Source: CALAED01 sp937891035
GTDB lineage: Bacteria; Actinomycetota; Actinomycetes; Streptosporangiales; Streptosporangiaceae
Length of the DNA stretch: 30,842 bases
Assembly (NCBI GenBank): GCA_035642125.1
Contig: DASQSZ010000122.1
Location: 1-30,842 of the forward strand
Direction: 5' to 3'
The notes under the pieces were generated by a model that did not search any database, had not been told where the DNA came from, and saw nothing but the letters and a program-made list of their open reading frames with translations. A program made the position numbers and the translations under genes. This document shows, piece after piece, positions 8,158 through 15,463 of the stretch. Numbering within the stretch: the first letter of the stretch is position 1; each line of letters begins with the position of its first letter.

Positions 8158-8324
8158 AGCGCCGTCCGCAAAGCGCTCGGCGCGCCGCCGGCGCGGCCTT
8201 TCCCCGGGTGCTCGCTCGTCAGGCGCCCCGCGTACGACAGCCCCGCGTACGACAGCCCCGCGTACGACCCCGGCGACCGGCCGGGCGGCCCGGCGGGGAA
8301 AGACGGGCCGGACGAGCCGATCAT
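8154..8324 (-). CDS. 56-residue sORF bridging adnA and adnB
   Basis: An ATG at 8324 overlaps the adnA stop codon (ATGA), and the frame runs 57 codons to a TGA at 8156-8154 that overlaps the adnB GTG (GTGA). Thus the gap between the two subunit genes is exactly filled by one frame. Third codon positions are almost all G or C (exceptions TCT, AAA, GCT), as in the flanking genes. The product is Gly/Pro/Ser-rich with a repeat, SYAGL-SYAGL-SYAGR, at about residues 20-34; there is no membrane segment. I recognise no family. It may act only as a translational relay, may be a small accessory subunit, or may be chance in GC-rich DNA, but the double overlap favours translation. Confidence 0.5.
   Translation of the reverse strand: MIGSSGPSFPAGPPGRSPGSYAGLSYAGLSYAGRLTSEHPGKGRAGGAPSALRTAL
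8226..8268. repeat. 15-bp tandem repeat, 2.9 copies, in the adnA-adnB gap
   Basis: CCCCGCGTACGACAG occurs at 8226 and 8241 without mismatch, and as a 13-bp partial at 8256. The unit is a multiple of three, so expansion keeps every frame open: it reads SYAGL in the bridging sORF, and also keeps open the frame immediately upstream of the adnB start. Each unit contains the palindrome CGTACG. Copy number may vary between strains. Confidence 0.85.
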
Positions 8325-11300
8325 GGCGTCACCTGCTGGCCGGATTCGTGGGCCGGGCAGCAGGCGCGGACGGGACAGTTGCGGCAGCCGTCGTTGACAC
8401 GGGCCTCGAACACCGGATTCGCCATGCCGTCCGCCACCCGCTCGACCAGCCGTCCGGTCCAGTCCGGGTCGTCGGCGGCGGCCGGCTCGTCCTGCCGCTG
8501 GATCCGCACCTTCGCGGCGAACCCGCCCTTGCCGACCTGGATGAGCTCGGCCCCGCCCGGCTCGACGAGCCCATGCCGCTCGAACGCACCGAGCATGACC
8601 GCGTATTGATACACCCCGAGCTGCGGATGGCGGGGCAACTCCTTGTCCGGCACGGCGGACGCCGAAGTCTTGAGGTCGACGATGACGGCCCGGCCGGCCC
8701 CATCACGTTCGGCCCGGTCGACGCGGCCGCGGATCACCACCCGGCCGAGATCGACCTGGAAGGGCTCCTCGACGGCGACGATCTCGCGGTCGTTCTCCTG
8801 ATGCCAGGCCATGAACCGGGCGACCATCTGCTCGGCGACGGCTCGCTGCTTGCCCGCGTACCACGTGCTGCGGAAGTCGAGCTCCTCCCAGATCTCGTCG
8901 AGCCGCTTGGACAGGTCGTCCTCGCTCACGCCGGGATCGTCCGCGGCCAGTTCGGCGACCGCGTGGATGACCTTGCCCATCGTGCTGTACTCCGTGGGGC
9001 CGCCGTCCTGGGCGCCGACGGCCATGGAAAGCAGCCACCGCAGGCCGCATTTTTCGAACGTCTCGACCTGCGACGGCGAGATCACGATCTGCTCTTCGGC
9101 GCCGAACCCGGGGCCCGGGTCGGACAGCTCGGTGATCGCGTACCAGTCGCGCGGGCCGGCGCCGCGCACTCCCATCCGCGCCAGCCGGGCGAGGTGGCCG
9201 GCGGCCGCACGGCGCAGCGCGGCCGGCCGCGCCGGGTCGGTGACTACGCAGCGCAGGTCGGCCACCAGGGCCGACATCGACAACCACCGGGTCTTCTCGT
9301 CGAGGCGGGCCGGCTCGATCGCGCCCGGCAACAGCTCGGTCAAGAACCTGGACGGGCGTTCCTCGGCGTCGTCGCCGCCCACCGCGGTGACGACGAGCCG
9401 CCGCCGCGCCCGCGTCGCCGCCACGTAGAACAGCCGGCGCTCCTCATCGAGGAGTTTGGCCGCCACCGAGGCGCCGGCCACCTCGTCGGGCGGCGCGTCG
9501 CGCCCCGCGGCGAGCGCGTCCAGCGTGTCCAGCTCGAGCAGGTCCTCGATGCCGAGCAGGGAGCCGCGCAGCCGTAGGTCGGGCCAGACCCCCTCCTGGA
9601 CGCCGGCCACGACGACCACGTCCCACTCCAGGCCCTTGGACCGGTGCGCGGTCAGGATGCGGACGGCCTCGCCCGCCGGGGCCTGCTCGGCCAGCGAGTC
9701 GCCGGGGATCTCCTGGGCGGCCAGGTCGTCGACGAAAAGCTCGGGGCCCGCCTTGGGCAGCCGGTCGACGAACCGCGCCGCGTGGTCGAACAGCGCGACC
9801 ACCGCGTCGAGGTCACGGTCGGCGGCCGCCCCGCGGGGGCCGCCGCGCACACTGTCGGCCAGCAGCCGGTCGGCCAGGCCGCTTTCGTGCCAGATCGCCC
9901 ACAGCACGTCTTCGGCCGTCCCGCCCCGCCCGGCGGACTCTCGCGCCGTGCGGACGAGCCGGGCGACCCGTTCTGCGGGGGCGCGGACCTTGGGGTGGAC
10001 GAGCAGCAGCTCGCGCTCGTCGCGCAGCGCGGCGGTCAGCAGCTCGCCGAGCGGCCGCGTGCCGCCGGCGAGGCTCTCCAGGTCGCGCAACGCCCGCTTG
10101 AGGCGCCGCATGGCCAGCGCGTCGGCGCCGCCGAGCGGGCCGGTGAGCAGGTCAGCCGCGACGTCCTCGTCGAGGTGGCCGGGGCGCAGCGCAGCGCGCA
10201 GCACCATGAGCAGCGGCCGTACGGCGGGTTCTTGCTGCAGCGGCACCTCGTCGCCGGCCACCACCACCGGCACCCCGGCGACGGCGAGCGCGCGGCGCAG
10301 CACCGGCACCTGGCGTACGGCGGACCGGACGAGCACCGCCATCCGCGACCATGGCACGCCGTCGAGCAGGTGCGCCCGGCGCAGCTCGTCGGCGACCAGC
10401 GCGCACTCTTGGCTGACGCTGTCGGCGACGACGACCCTGACCTCGCCCTCGTCGCCCCCGGCGGCGGACTCGGCGGCTGTGGAGTCGGCGGCGGATTCGT
10501 TGACCGTGGAGTCGATGGCGGCGTCGGCCCCGGCAGCGGCGGCGGACGCCGGGTCCGGGGCGGGCGGCAGCAGGTCGCGGTGGCCGGCCGCGCCGGGCAG
10601 CCGCGCCGCCACCCGCCGAGACGCGGCGAGGATGGCCGGCGCCATCCGACGGCAGGTCCGCAGCGCGACGACCGGCGCCGGCTCGCCGGCCGCCGTCGGG
10701 AACCGGACGGGGAAGTCGATGATCCCCCGGACGTCGGCGCCGCGGAATCCGTAGATCGACTGGTCCGGGTCGCCGACCACGACGAGGTCGCGGCCGCCGC
10801 CGGCCAGCCGCTGGAGGAGGTATTCCTGGGCCGGGTCGGTGTCTTGGTACTCGTCGACGAACACGGCGTCGTAGGCGTCGCGTTCGCGCACCCGCACGTC
10901 CTCGTCCGACAGCAGCCCGGCGGCGGCGCGGATCAGCTCCGCGTAGTCGAACGACGGCACGGGATCGATGTCGAACCTGGCGGCGTAGCGGTTGAGGAAC
11001 CGGCTGATCGCCGCCCATTCCCGTCGGCCCCGCACGCGCGCGAGGTTGTACAGCTCGGCCGGCCCGTACCCTCGTTCGGCCGCGCGCAGGCAAAAGTCGC
11101 GCAGCTCGTCGGCGAAGCCGCGGGTGCCGAGCGCCGCCTGGAGGTTTTCCGGCCAGCCGCCGGCGCCGTCGGCCACCTCGCCGTCGAGCAGCCGCCGTAC
11201 CTCGAGCAACTGCTCGGGCCCGGACAGCAGCCGCGGCGGCTGCTCGTCGTCGAGCACGGCGGCCCGGCGCAGCAGCGCGTAGGCGTAGCTGTGGAAGGTG

Positions 11301-11635
11301 AGCGCGAGCGGTGTACGCGTGGTCCGGTCGAGCCGCCCGGTGATGCGCTGGCGCAGCTCGGCCGCCGCCTTGCGGCTGAAGGTCAGGACGAGGACGCGCT
11401 CGGGGTCGGCGCCGCGGCGCTCGATCCGGTCGACGACCGCCTCGACGATCGTCGTGGTCTTGCCGGTGCCGGGCCCGGCGAGCACGAGCAGCGGCCCGCC
11501 AGGGTGGTCGACGACGCGCCGCTGGTGCGCGTCGAGCAGGGGCGGGCGCGCCCGCGCGGGGCCGGAGCGCCGCACAAGACGATAGGCGGCCCTCGGCCCC
11601 GCCGTCACTGTCGTCGCTGCCGTCGCTGCCCGCAC
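8321..11635 (-). CDS. adnA: AdnA, Fe-S containing motor-nuclease subunit of AdnAB
   Basis: A 1104-residue UvrD-like helicase with a C-terminal RecB-family nuclease; partner of AdnB in end resection for recombinational repair. Motor motifs: LDAHQRRVV, Walker A AGPGTGKTT (Lys59), LTFSRKAAAEL, DEYQDTDPAQ, GDPDQSIYGFRGAD, VRILTAHRSKGLEW and YVAATRARRRL. A low-complexity Ala/Ser/Glu segment lies at about residues 355-400. The nuclease domain has GRVDRAE (Asp973), VDLKTS (Asp987, Lys989) and QLGVYQY. Four cysteines, Cys863 and the cluster Cys1084, Cys1087, Cys1093, reproduce the AddB-type 4Fe-4S staple that encloses the nuclease; this is why I assign AdnA. It is transcribed first, as in mycobacteria. 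The GTG at 11635 lacks a clear ribosome site, so the start may lie further in, before LLDAHQR. Confidence 0.9.
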   Translation of the reverse strand: MRAATAATTVTAGPRAAYRLVRRSGPARARPPLLDAHQRRVVDHPGGPLLVLAGPGTGKTTTIVEAVVDRIERRGADPERVLVLTFSRKAAAELRQRITGRLDRTTRTPLALTFHSYAYALLRRAAVLDDEQPPRLLSGPEQLLEVRRLLDGEVADGAGGWPENLQAALGTRGFADELRDFCLRAAERGYGPAELYNLARVRGRREWAAISRFLNRYAARFDIDPVPSFDYAELIRAAAGLLSDEDVRVRERDAYDAVFVDEYQDTDPAQEYLLQRLAGGGRDLVVVGDPDQSIYGFRGADVRGIIDFPVRFPTAAGEPAPVVALRTCRRMAPAILAASRRVAARLPGAAGHRDLLPPAPDPASAAAAGADAAIDSTVNESAADSTAAESAAGGDEGEVRVVVADSVSQECALVADELRRAHLLDGVPWSRMAVLVRSAVRQVPVLRRALAVAGVPVVVAGDEVPLQQEPAVRPLLMVLRAALRPGHLDEDVAADLLTGPLGGADALAMRRLKRALRDLESLAGGTRPLGELLTAALRDERELLLVHPKVRAPAERVARLVRTARESAGRGGTAEDVLWAIWHESGLADRLLADSVRGGPRGAAADRDLDAVVALFDHAARFVDRLPKAGPELFVDDLAAQEIPGDSLAEQAPAGEAVRILTAHRSKGLEWDVVVVAGVQEGVWPDLRLRGSLLGIEDLLELDTLDALAAGRDAPPDEVAGASVAAKLLDEERRLFYVAATRARRRLVVTAVGGDDAEERPSRFLTELLPGAIEPARLDEKTRWLSMSALVADLRCVVTDPARPAALRRAAAGHLARLARMGVRGAGPRDWYAITELSDPGPGFGAEEQIVISPSQVETFEKCGLRWLLSMAVGAQDGGPTEYSTMGKVIHAVAELAADDPGVSEDDLSKRLDEIWEELDFRSTWYAGKQRAVAEQMVARFMAWHQENDREIVAVEEPFQVDLGRVVIRGRVDRAERDGAGRAVIVDLKTSASAVPDKELPRHPQLGVYQYAVMLGAFERHGLVEPGGAELIQVGKGGFAAKVRIQRQDEPAAADDPDWTGRLVERVADGMANPVFEARVNDGCRNCPVRACCPAHESGQQVTP

Positions 11636-11731
11636 ATCTGAGATTCCAGCAGATCATCGGGTCAGGACGGGGCAACGTGGCGGCATGTCGTGAATGCGAC
11701 GAAAGAGTTGTGGGCGATCCCCCTGTTCCCC

Positions 11732-11759
11732 TTGACGCTCTGGACCGCGGTCCTAGACT
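11732..11759 (+). promoter_or_regulatory. promoter with palindromic spacer, ahead of the isomerase gene
   Basis: TTGACG (11732-11737) and TAGACT (11754-11759) are separated by 16 bp, a good match to the actinobacterial housekeeping promoter. Twelve of the 16 spacer bases form a perfect palindrome, GGACCGCGGTCC (11742-11753). A start near 11766 would give a leader of about 78 bases before the ATG at 11844. Placement of an operator between -35 and -10 suggests a bound repressor or a MerR-style activator; no regulator gene is adjacent. Confidence 0.55.
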
Positions 11760-11843
11760 GATCGAAACGATGATTTAGTTTTCAACCATTTCGTCGCGCG
11801 CGAGCGATACACCGACTCCCACCCACGCCGCCAGGAGGCCCCA

Positions 11844-12650
11844 ATGAGCCAATGGGACGCGACCACATTCGACGCCAAGGACAACCTGCTGAGCGTCGTC
11901 CGTACCGAAGCCGAGGCCATGTTCGCCCTCGCCGAGCGGCCGGACGCCTGGACCGCCCGGACGGCCTGCACCGAATGGCAGGTACGCGACATCGTCGGCC
12001 ACATGGTCGATACCACCGAGTCCTACTTCGTGTCGTTCGACGCGGCCCGCGGCGCCGGCACCGCCGCCGACCCGCTCGGCGTACGGGTCTTCCAGGAGGT
12101 GGCCAACGAGGGCGCGCAGGCGTTCCGCTCCTTCTCCCAGGAGGAGATGATGCAGCGGCTGCGCGGCGACTTCGCCAAGATGATGGAGACCTTCCAGGGG
12201 CTCGGCCCGGACGATTGGGGCGGGCTCATGGTGCCGCACAAGTACATGGGGTCGCTGCCGGCCTTCTTCTACCCGGTGTTCCAGCTCATGGACTACGGGG
12301 TGCACTCCTGGGACATCAGGCAGGGCACCGGCAAAGCGCACGGCCTGGCCGGCGACACCGCCGACCTGCTCGCCCCGTTCATGTTCATTCTCTGGCAGGC
12401 CACCGTCGACCACACGCCGAGCGAGCAGTTCGACGTGGGCATCCGCGTCCTCGGCCTCGGCGACTATCGGGTGAGCGTCGGTCCGGAGGGCCTGCAGTAC
12501 GCCACCGGCGACGTCTCCGATTTGCCCGCGACGATCGAGTTCGACGCCGGTAGTTTCGTGCTCACCGCGTTCGGCCGGCTCAACGGCGGCACCGTCCGCG
12601 GCGACCGCGAGACCGCCGAGCGGTTCCTCAACCAGTTCTTCCGCATTTAG
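11844..12650 (+). CDS. mycothiol-dependent maleylpyruvate isomerase-family protein
   Basis: A 268-residue cytoplasmic protein of the DinB-like mycothiol-dependent metalloenzyme family (MDMPI N-terminal domain), whose characterised member isomerises maleylpyruvate in gentisate breakdown; many relatives have other or unknown substrates. The N-terminal four-helix domain has ACTEWQVRDIVGHMVDT with metal ligand His53, and YGVHSWDIRQ with Asp150 and His154 at the spacing of the family's ExxxH pair (Asp in place of Glu). A C-terminal domain ends in FDAGSFVLTAFGRLNGG, the SCP2-like part. AGGAGG sits seven bases before the ATG. It lies behind the promoter at 11732 and probably shares a transcript with the VOC gene 32 bp on. 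Substrate not deducible. Confidence 0.82.
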   Translation: MSQWDATTFDAKDNLLSVVRTEAEAMFALAERPDAWTARTACTEWQVRDIVGHMVDTTESYFVSFDAARGAGTAADPLGVRVFQEVANEGAQAFRSFSQEEMMQRLRGDFAKMMETFQGLGPDDWGGLMVPHKYMGSLPAFFYPVFQLMDYGVHSWDIRQGTGKAHGLAGDTADLLAPFMFILWQATVDHTPSEQFDVGIRVLGLGDYRVSVGPEGLQYATGDVSDLPATIEFDAGSFVLTAFGRLNGGTVRGDRETAERFLNQFFRI

Positions 12651-12682
12651 CGGACCTGACGGATCTGACGGGGCTGATCCTC

Positions 12683-13165
12683 ATGGACCTTGAATCGATC
12701 GAAGCCGAGCGGGCCCGGATCCGCGACACCTACGTGGACCCGGACCGCTCGCCAAGCTCCGCCCGCGGGCTGCACCACGTGGCGCTGTTTTCCGCCGATG
12801 TCGAACGAACCGTACGGTTCTACCAGGAAGTCCTGGAGTTCCCGCTCACGGAGATCTTCGAAAACCGCGACTACAAGGGCTCCAGTCACTTCTTCTTCGA
12901 CATCGGGCACGGCAACCTGCTGGCCTTCTTCGACTTCCCCGGGCTCGACCTCGGCCCGTACGCCGAAGTGCTCGGCGGGCTGCACCACGTCGCGATCTCG
13001 GTGGAGCCCGAGCGGTGGCGGCGGTTGCGCGCCCGCCTCGACGAGGCCGGCGTCGACTACCAGATGGAGAGCGGCACCTCGATCTACCTGCGCGATCCCG
13101 ACGGCGCCCGCATCGAGCTCATCGCCGACCCGCTCGGCGAGATGTACGGCGACCGCGTGCTTTGA
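12683..13165 (+). CDS. VOC-family metalloprotein (glyoxalase/dioxygenase fold)
   Basis: A 160-residue vicinal-oxygen-chelate protein made of two beta-alpha-beta-beta-beta modules. The first begins GLHHVALFSADVERTVRFY (His32), the second GGLHHVAISVEPERW (His102), and the last strand RIELIAD supplies Glu145; these three form the usual His/His/Glu metal site. About 25 residues precede the first module. It starts 32 bp after the isomerase-family gene with only a weak GGGG ribosome site, so the two are probably one operon and may act on the same substrate. Isomerase, lyase and ring-cleaving dioxygenase activities all occur in this fold, so the reaction is open. Confidence 0.8.
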   Translation: MDLESIEAERARIRDTYVDPDRSPSSARGLHHVALFSADVERTVRFYQEVLEFPLTEIFENRDYKGSSHFFFDIGHGNLLAFFDFPGLDLGPYAEVLGGLHHVAISVEPERWRRLRARLDEAGVDYQMESGTSIYLRDPDGARIELIADPLGEMYGDRVL

Positions 13166-13290
13166 TCCGTACCGCCGGACAACCCACACGGCCCGTCTGA
13201 TCCGGCACGAGCCCATACGACGCGTCGGACCGCCGACCGCCGCGGCGCGCTGTTGAGCGGCCGTCGCGGCGGGGGCTCCCGGCACGTCCG

Positions 13291-13315
13291 GGCCGGCGAC
13301 TTCTTTGTCGCGGCC
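13291..13315. terminator. hairpin between convergent genes
   Basis: GGCCGGCGAC-TTCTTT-GTCGCGGCC forms a nine-pair stem with one bulged G. It lies between the VOC gene, ending at 13165, and the leftward small membrane protein gene, ending at 13354, so it could stop transcription in both directions. There is no U-tract after it, as is usual in actinobacteria. Confidence 0.45.
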
Positions 13316-13353
13316 CCATCCCAGGCCGGCTCGGGAGCGCCCCGCCCGCGACG

Positions 13354-13671
13354 TCAGCCGGCGGAAACGCCCGGTGCGCTCTGCGCGCCCGCCGTGGGCC
13401 CGGCGCCCCCGCCGCCGGCACCCCCGCCCTCGGCAGGGCCTGAGCCGCGGTCGCCGACCGCCGCCGACGTGGCCGAGGCGGTCGGGGACACCCTCGCGCG
13501 GGTGTACAGCGCGAGAAACGCCGCCACCGCCCCCATGACAAGAGCGATCTGTTCGTTGCTCCAACTGACCATGCCGAAGCCGACGAGCGCCGCCAGCGTC
13601 GCCTGGACGCAGGCCTGGAAGCTGACCGGCTCGCGTTGGATCAGCCGAATCACTGCGCCGAATCTGCTCAT
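13354..13671 (-). CDS. small two-helix membrane protein (holin-like)
   Basis: A 105-residue protein. Residues about 17-34 (ACVQATLAALVGFGMVSW) and 38-54 (QIALVMGAVAAFLALYT) are two membrane segments, followed by TRARVSPTA and a Gly/Ala/Pro-rich tail. Similar short proteins with this pattern occur widely in actinobacteria and on their phages, where they resemble holins; a chromosomal function is unknown. GGGGGAG lies eight bases before the ATG at 13671. It is transcribed away from the WhiB-like gene, and the 213-bp space between them holds two hairpins. Confidence 0.65.
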   Translation of the reverse strand: MSRFGAVIRLIQREPVSFQACVQATLAALVGFGMVSWSNEQIALVMGAVAAFLALYTRARVSPTASATSAAVGDRGSGPAEGGGAGGGGAGPTAGAQSAPGVSAG

Positions 13672-13730
13672 GAGAGCTCCCCCGGTGTAAGCGGGCTTGC
13701 CACCGCCCCAACTAGGACAGCACACGCCGG

Positions 13731-13748
13731 ACCCGGAGACATCCGGGT
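13731..13748. promoter_or_regulatory. palindrome ACCCGGA-GACA-TCCGGGT
   Basis: A perfect 7-bp inverted repeat with a 4-base centre in the divergent region between the small membrane protein gene and the WhiB-like gene. Together with the second palindrome 17 bp on, it is well placed to act as an operator for one or both genes. Function is inferred from position only. Confidence 0.4.
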
Positions 13749-13764
13749 AATCACTGACTTTTGT

Positions 13765-13783
13765 CCGGCCGATAACCGGCCGG
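13765..13783. promoter_or_regulatory. palindrome CCGGCCG-ATAAC-CGGCCGG
   Basis: A perfect 7-bp inverted repeat with a 5-base centre, the second of two in this divergent region. It could be an operator or a transcript hairpin in the leader of the WhiB-like gene, whose ATG is about 100 bases further on. Confidence 0.4.
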
Positions 13784-13884
13784 GCGCCGACCGATCGGAC
13801 CGAGCAGGTTTCGACCATGTGCCGAGGGAAGGGCCAGTCCCATCCGTACCGCCATATGGATGAGCGAGAGAGAACACCGCCGGA

Positions 13885-14166
13885 ATGACCATCGCCGATC
13901 AGCGAACCCGAGATTCGCTCGCATGGACCGAACGAGCGGCCTGCCATGACGCGCCGCCCGACCTGTTTTTTCCCGTGAGCGAATTCGGCGTCGCCGAAGA
14001 ACAGATAACCGAGGCCAAGCGGGTCTGCGCCCGCTGCCCCGTCCACGTTGACTGCCTTGAACACGCCCTCAGCAGAGGCGAGGCGTCCGGGATCTGGGGC
14101 GGGACCACCGAGCACGAACGCAGGCACCTGCGGCGGCGCCGTGGCGCCCTCCGCCGGACGCGCTGA
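13885..14166 (+). CDS. WhiB-like iron-sulfur transcriptional regulator
   Basis: A 93-residue Wbl protein. Cys20, Cys48, Cys51 and Cys57 (RVCARCPVHVDC) give the four 4Fe-4S ligands, the turn GIWGG follows at residues 69-73, and the C-terminus is strongly basic (RRHLRRRRGALRRTR) for DNA contact. Wbl proteins bind sigma factor region 4 and respond to oxygen, nitric oxide or redox state, controlling development, antibiotic resistance or stress. The subfamily cannot be fixed by eye. The ATG at 13885 has only a weak GCCGGA ribosome site. No partner gene is evident. Confidence 0.9.
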   Translation: MTIADQRTRDSLAWTERAACHDAPPDLFFPVSEFGVAEEQITEAKRVCARCPVHVDCLEHALSRGEASGIWGGTTEHERRHLRRRRGALRRTR

Positions 14167-14225
14167 CCCGATTTGCGGGGTTTACCTCGGGGAATGGCCG
14201 CGGATTCGACGGGTAGTCAACCCCG

Positions 14226-14507
14226 ATGAGCGAACAACGACCATTTCGGGGGACCCGGCCCGACCCGGCGGGCGCCGAGCCGGACGAGCGGCCCGCCGAC
14301 GCCGCGGCGCGCGATATCGACGCCGAGGGCCGCCCGCTCGCCCGCCAGGAGGACGAGGCGCCCGGCACCGGCGCCCCCGGCGTCGATGTTGGCCGTCCGG
14401 ACGCCCGGCCCGCCGAGGAAGGGCCCGACGTGGGACAGGCCGACACGGGACAGGCCGACACGGGAGGGGCCGCTGAGCGAGACGTGGAAGACGGGGGACC
14501 ACCATGA
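14226..14507 (+). CDS. disordered acidic protein coupled to yihY-like gene
   Basis: A 93-residue protein of low complexity, rich in Asp, Glu, Ala, Pro and Gly, with no hydrophobic core, signal or membrane segment; it is probably unstructured. A 15-bp direct repeat near 14431-14463 gives GQADT twice. Its stop overlaps the start of the YihY/BrkB gene (ATGA, 14504-14507), which implies coupled translation and perhaps a joint role at the membrane. The ATG at 14226 lacks a clear ribosome site. I recognise no family. Confidence 0.5.
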   Translation: MSEQRPFRGTRPDPAGAEPDERPADAAARDIDAEGRPLARQEDEAPGTGAPGVDVGRPDARPAEEGPDVGQADTGQADTGGAAERDVEDGGPP

Positions 14508-15463
14508 CGACGCGCCACGCGCCCGCCGCACCGAAGTCGCCGGCCAAGATGTCGCCGGCCGCGTGGTGGGCGGCGGTGAAACGCACCTTCAGTGAGTTCA
14601 AGGCCGACAACCTGTCGGATTGGGCGGCCGCCCTCACCTACTACAGCGTGCTGTCGATCTTTCCGGCGATGCTGGTGGTGGTGTCGCTGGTGGGGCTCAG
14701 CGGCAGATCCGTCTCGCAAGACCTGATCTCCCAGGTCGGAACGCTGGCGCCGGGGTCGGTCAAGCAGGTGCTCCTCAACGCGCTGACCGAACTGCAACGG
14801 GGCCGGGCCGGCGCGGGCCTCGCCGCCGCGCTCGGCATCGCCGCCGCGATCTGGTCGGCTTCGGCGTATGTGGCGGCCTTCATGCGCGCCTCCAACACGA
14901 TCTATGACGTGCCGGAAGGGCGGCCCATCTGGAAGACGCTGCCGCTGCGGGTGGCGATCACCCTGGTCACGCTGGTGCTGCTGTCGGTGTCGGCGATCGC
15001 CGTGGTGATCTCCGGGCCGCTGGCGCGGGAGGCCGGAGACCTGCTCGGCCTCGGCTCAGTGGCGGTGAGCGTTTGGAACATCGCCAAGTGGCCGGTGCTG
15101 TTGATCGTGATCAGCCTTCTCTTCTCCCTGCTCTACTGGGCCTCCCCCAACGCCAAGCAGGGCTTTCGCTGGGTGACGCCCGGCGGCGTCCTCGCCATCA
15201 TCGTGTGGCTGGTCGCCTCTGCGGGGTTCGCGGTGTACGTAGCGAACTTCGGCTCCTACAACAAGACCTACGGCAGCATCGCCGGGATCATCATCTTCTT
15301 GGTGTGGCTGTGGATCAGCAACATCGCGATCCTCCTCGGCGCGGAGCTCAACGCCGAGCTCGAACGCGGCCGCGCCATCGCCGCGGGCCGGCCGAAAGAC
15401 GAGGAGCCGTACGTGGAGCCGCGCGACACGCGCAAGTTCGACGACACCGATCACCGCCGGTGA
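14504..15463 (+). CDS. YihY/BrkB-family inner-membrane protein
   Basis: A 319-residue polytopic membrane protein. After a short cytoplasmic N-terminus, six hydrophobic segments can be seen: YYSVLSIFPAMLVVVSLVGL, the AALGIAAAIWSASAYVAAF region, AITLVTLVLLSVSAIAVVI, VLLIVISLLFSLLYW, AIIVWLVASAGFAVYV and IAGIIIFLVWLWISNIAIL. The family signatures WAAALTYYSVLSIFP and the ending LLGAELNAELERGR are present. Relatives were once annotated as ribonuclease BN in error; the true function is unsettled, with envelope or transport roles proposed. The C-terminus is charged and cytoplasmic. It is coupled to the upstream disordered protein by ATGA overlap. Its 3' end overlaps the tail of a decayed topoisomerase gene on the other strand. 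Confidence 0.88.
   Translation: MTTRHAPAAPKSPAKMSPAAWWAAVKRTFSEFKADNLSDWAAALTYYSVLSIFPAMLVVVSLVGLSGRSVSQDLISQVGTLAPGSVKQVLLNALTELQRGRAGAGLAAALGIAAAIWSASAYVAAFMRASNTIYDVPEGRPIWKTLPLRVAITLVTLVLLSVSAIAVVISGPLAREAGDLLGLGSVAVSVWNIAKWPVLLIVISLLFSLLYWASPNAKQGFRWVTPGGVLAIIVWLVASAGFAVYVANFGSYNKTYGSIAGIIIFLVWLWISNIAILLGAELNAELERGRAIAAGRPKDEEPYVEPRDTRKFDDTDHRR

Noticed and set aside
6505..8397. 630-codon open frame on the plus strand, opposite adnB
   Set aside because: It mirrors the minus-strand adnB codons, is rich in Arg, Gly and Pro, matches no family and has no ribosome site. Long antisense frames are expected at this GC content.
4759..11635. Paired helicase-nucleases read as an antiphage defence system
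   Set aside because: Both subunits carry the full AdnA/AdnB layout, including the Fe-S cysteines of AdnA, and match the housekeeping resection complex of actinobacteria. No accessory defence genes flank them.
9644..11641. 665-codon open frame on the plus strand, opposite adnA
   Set aside because: The minus-strand frame has full helicase and nuclease motifs; the plus frame is a composition shadow without recognisable domains.
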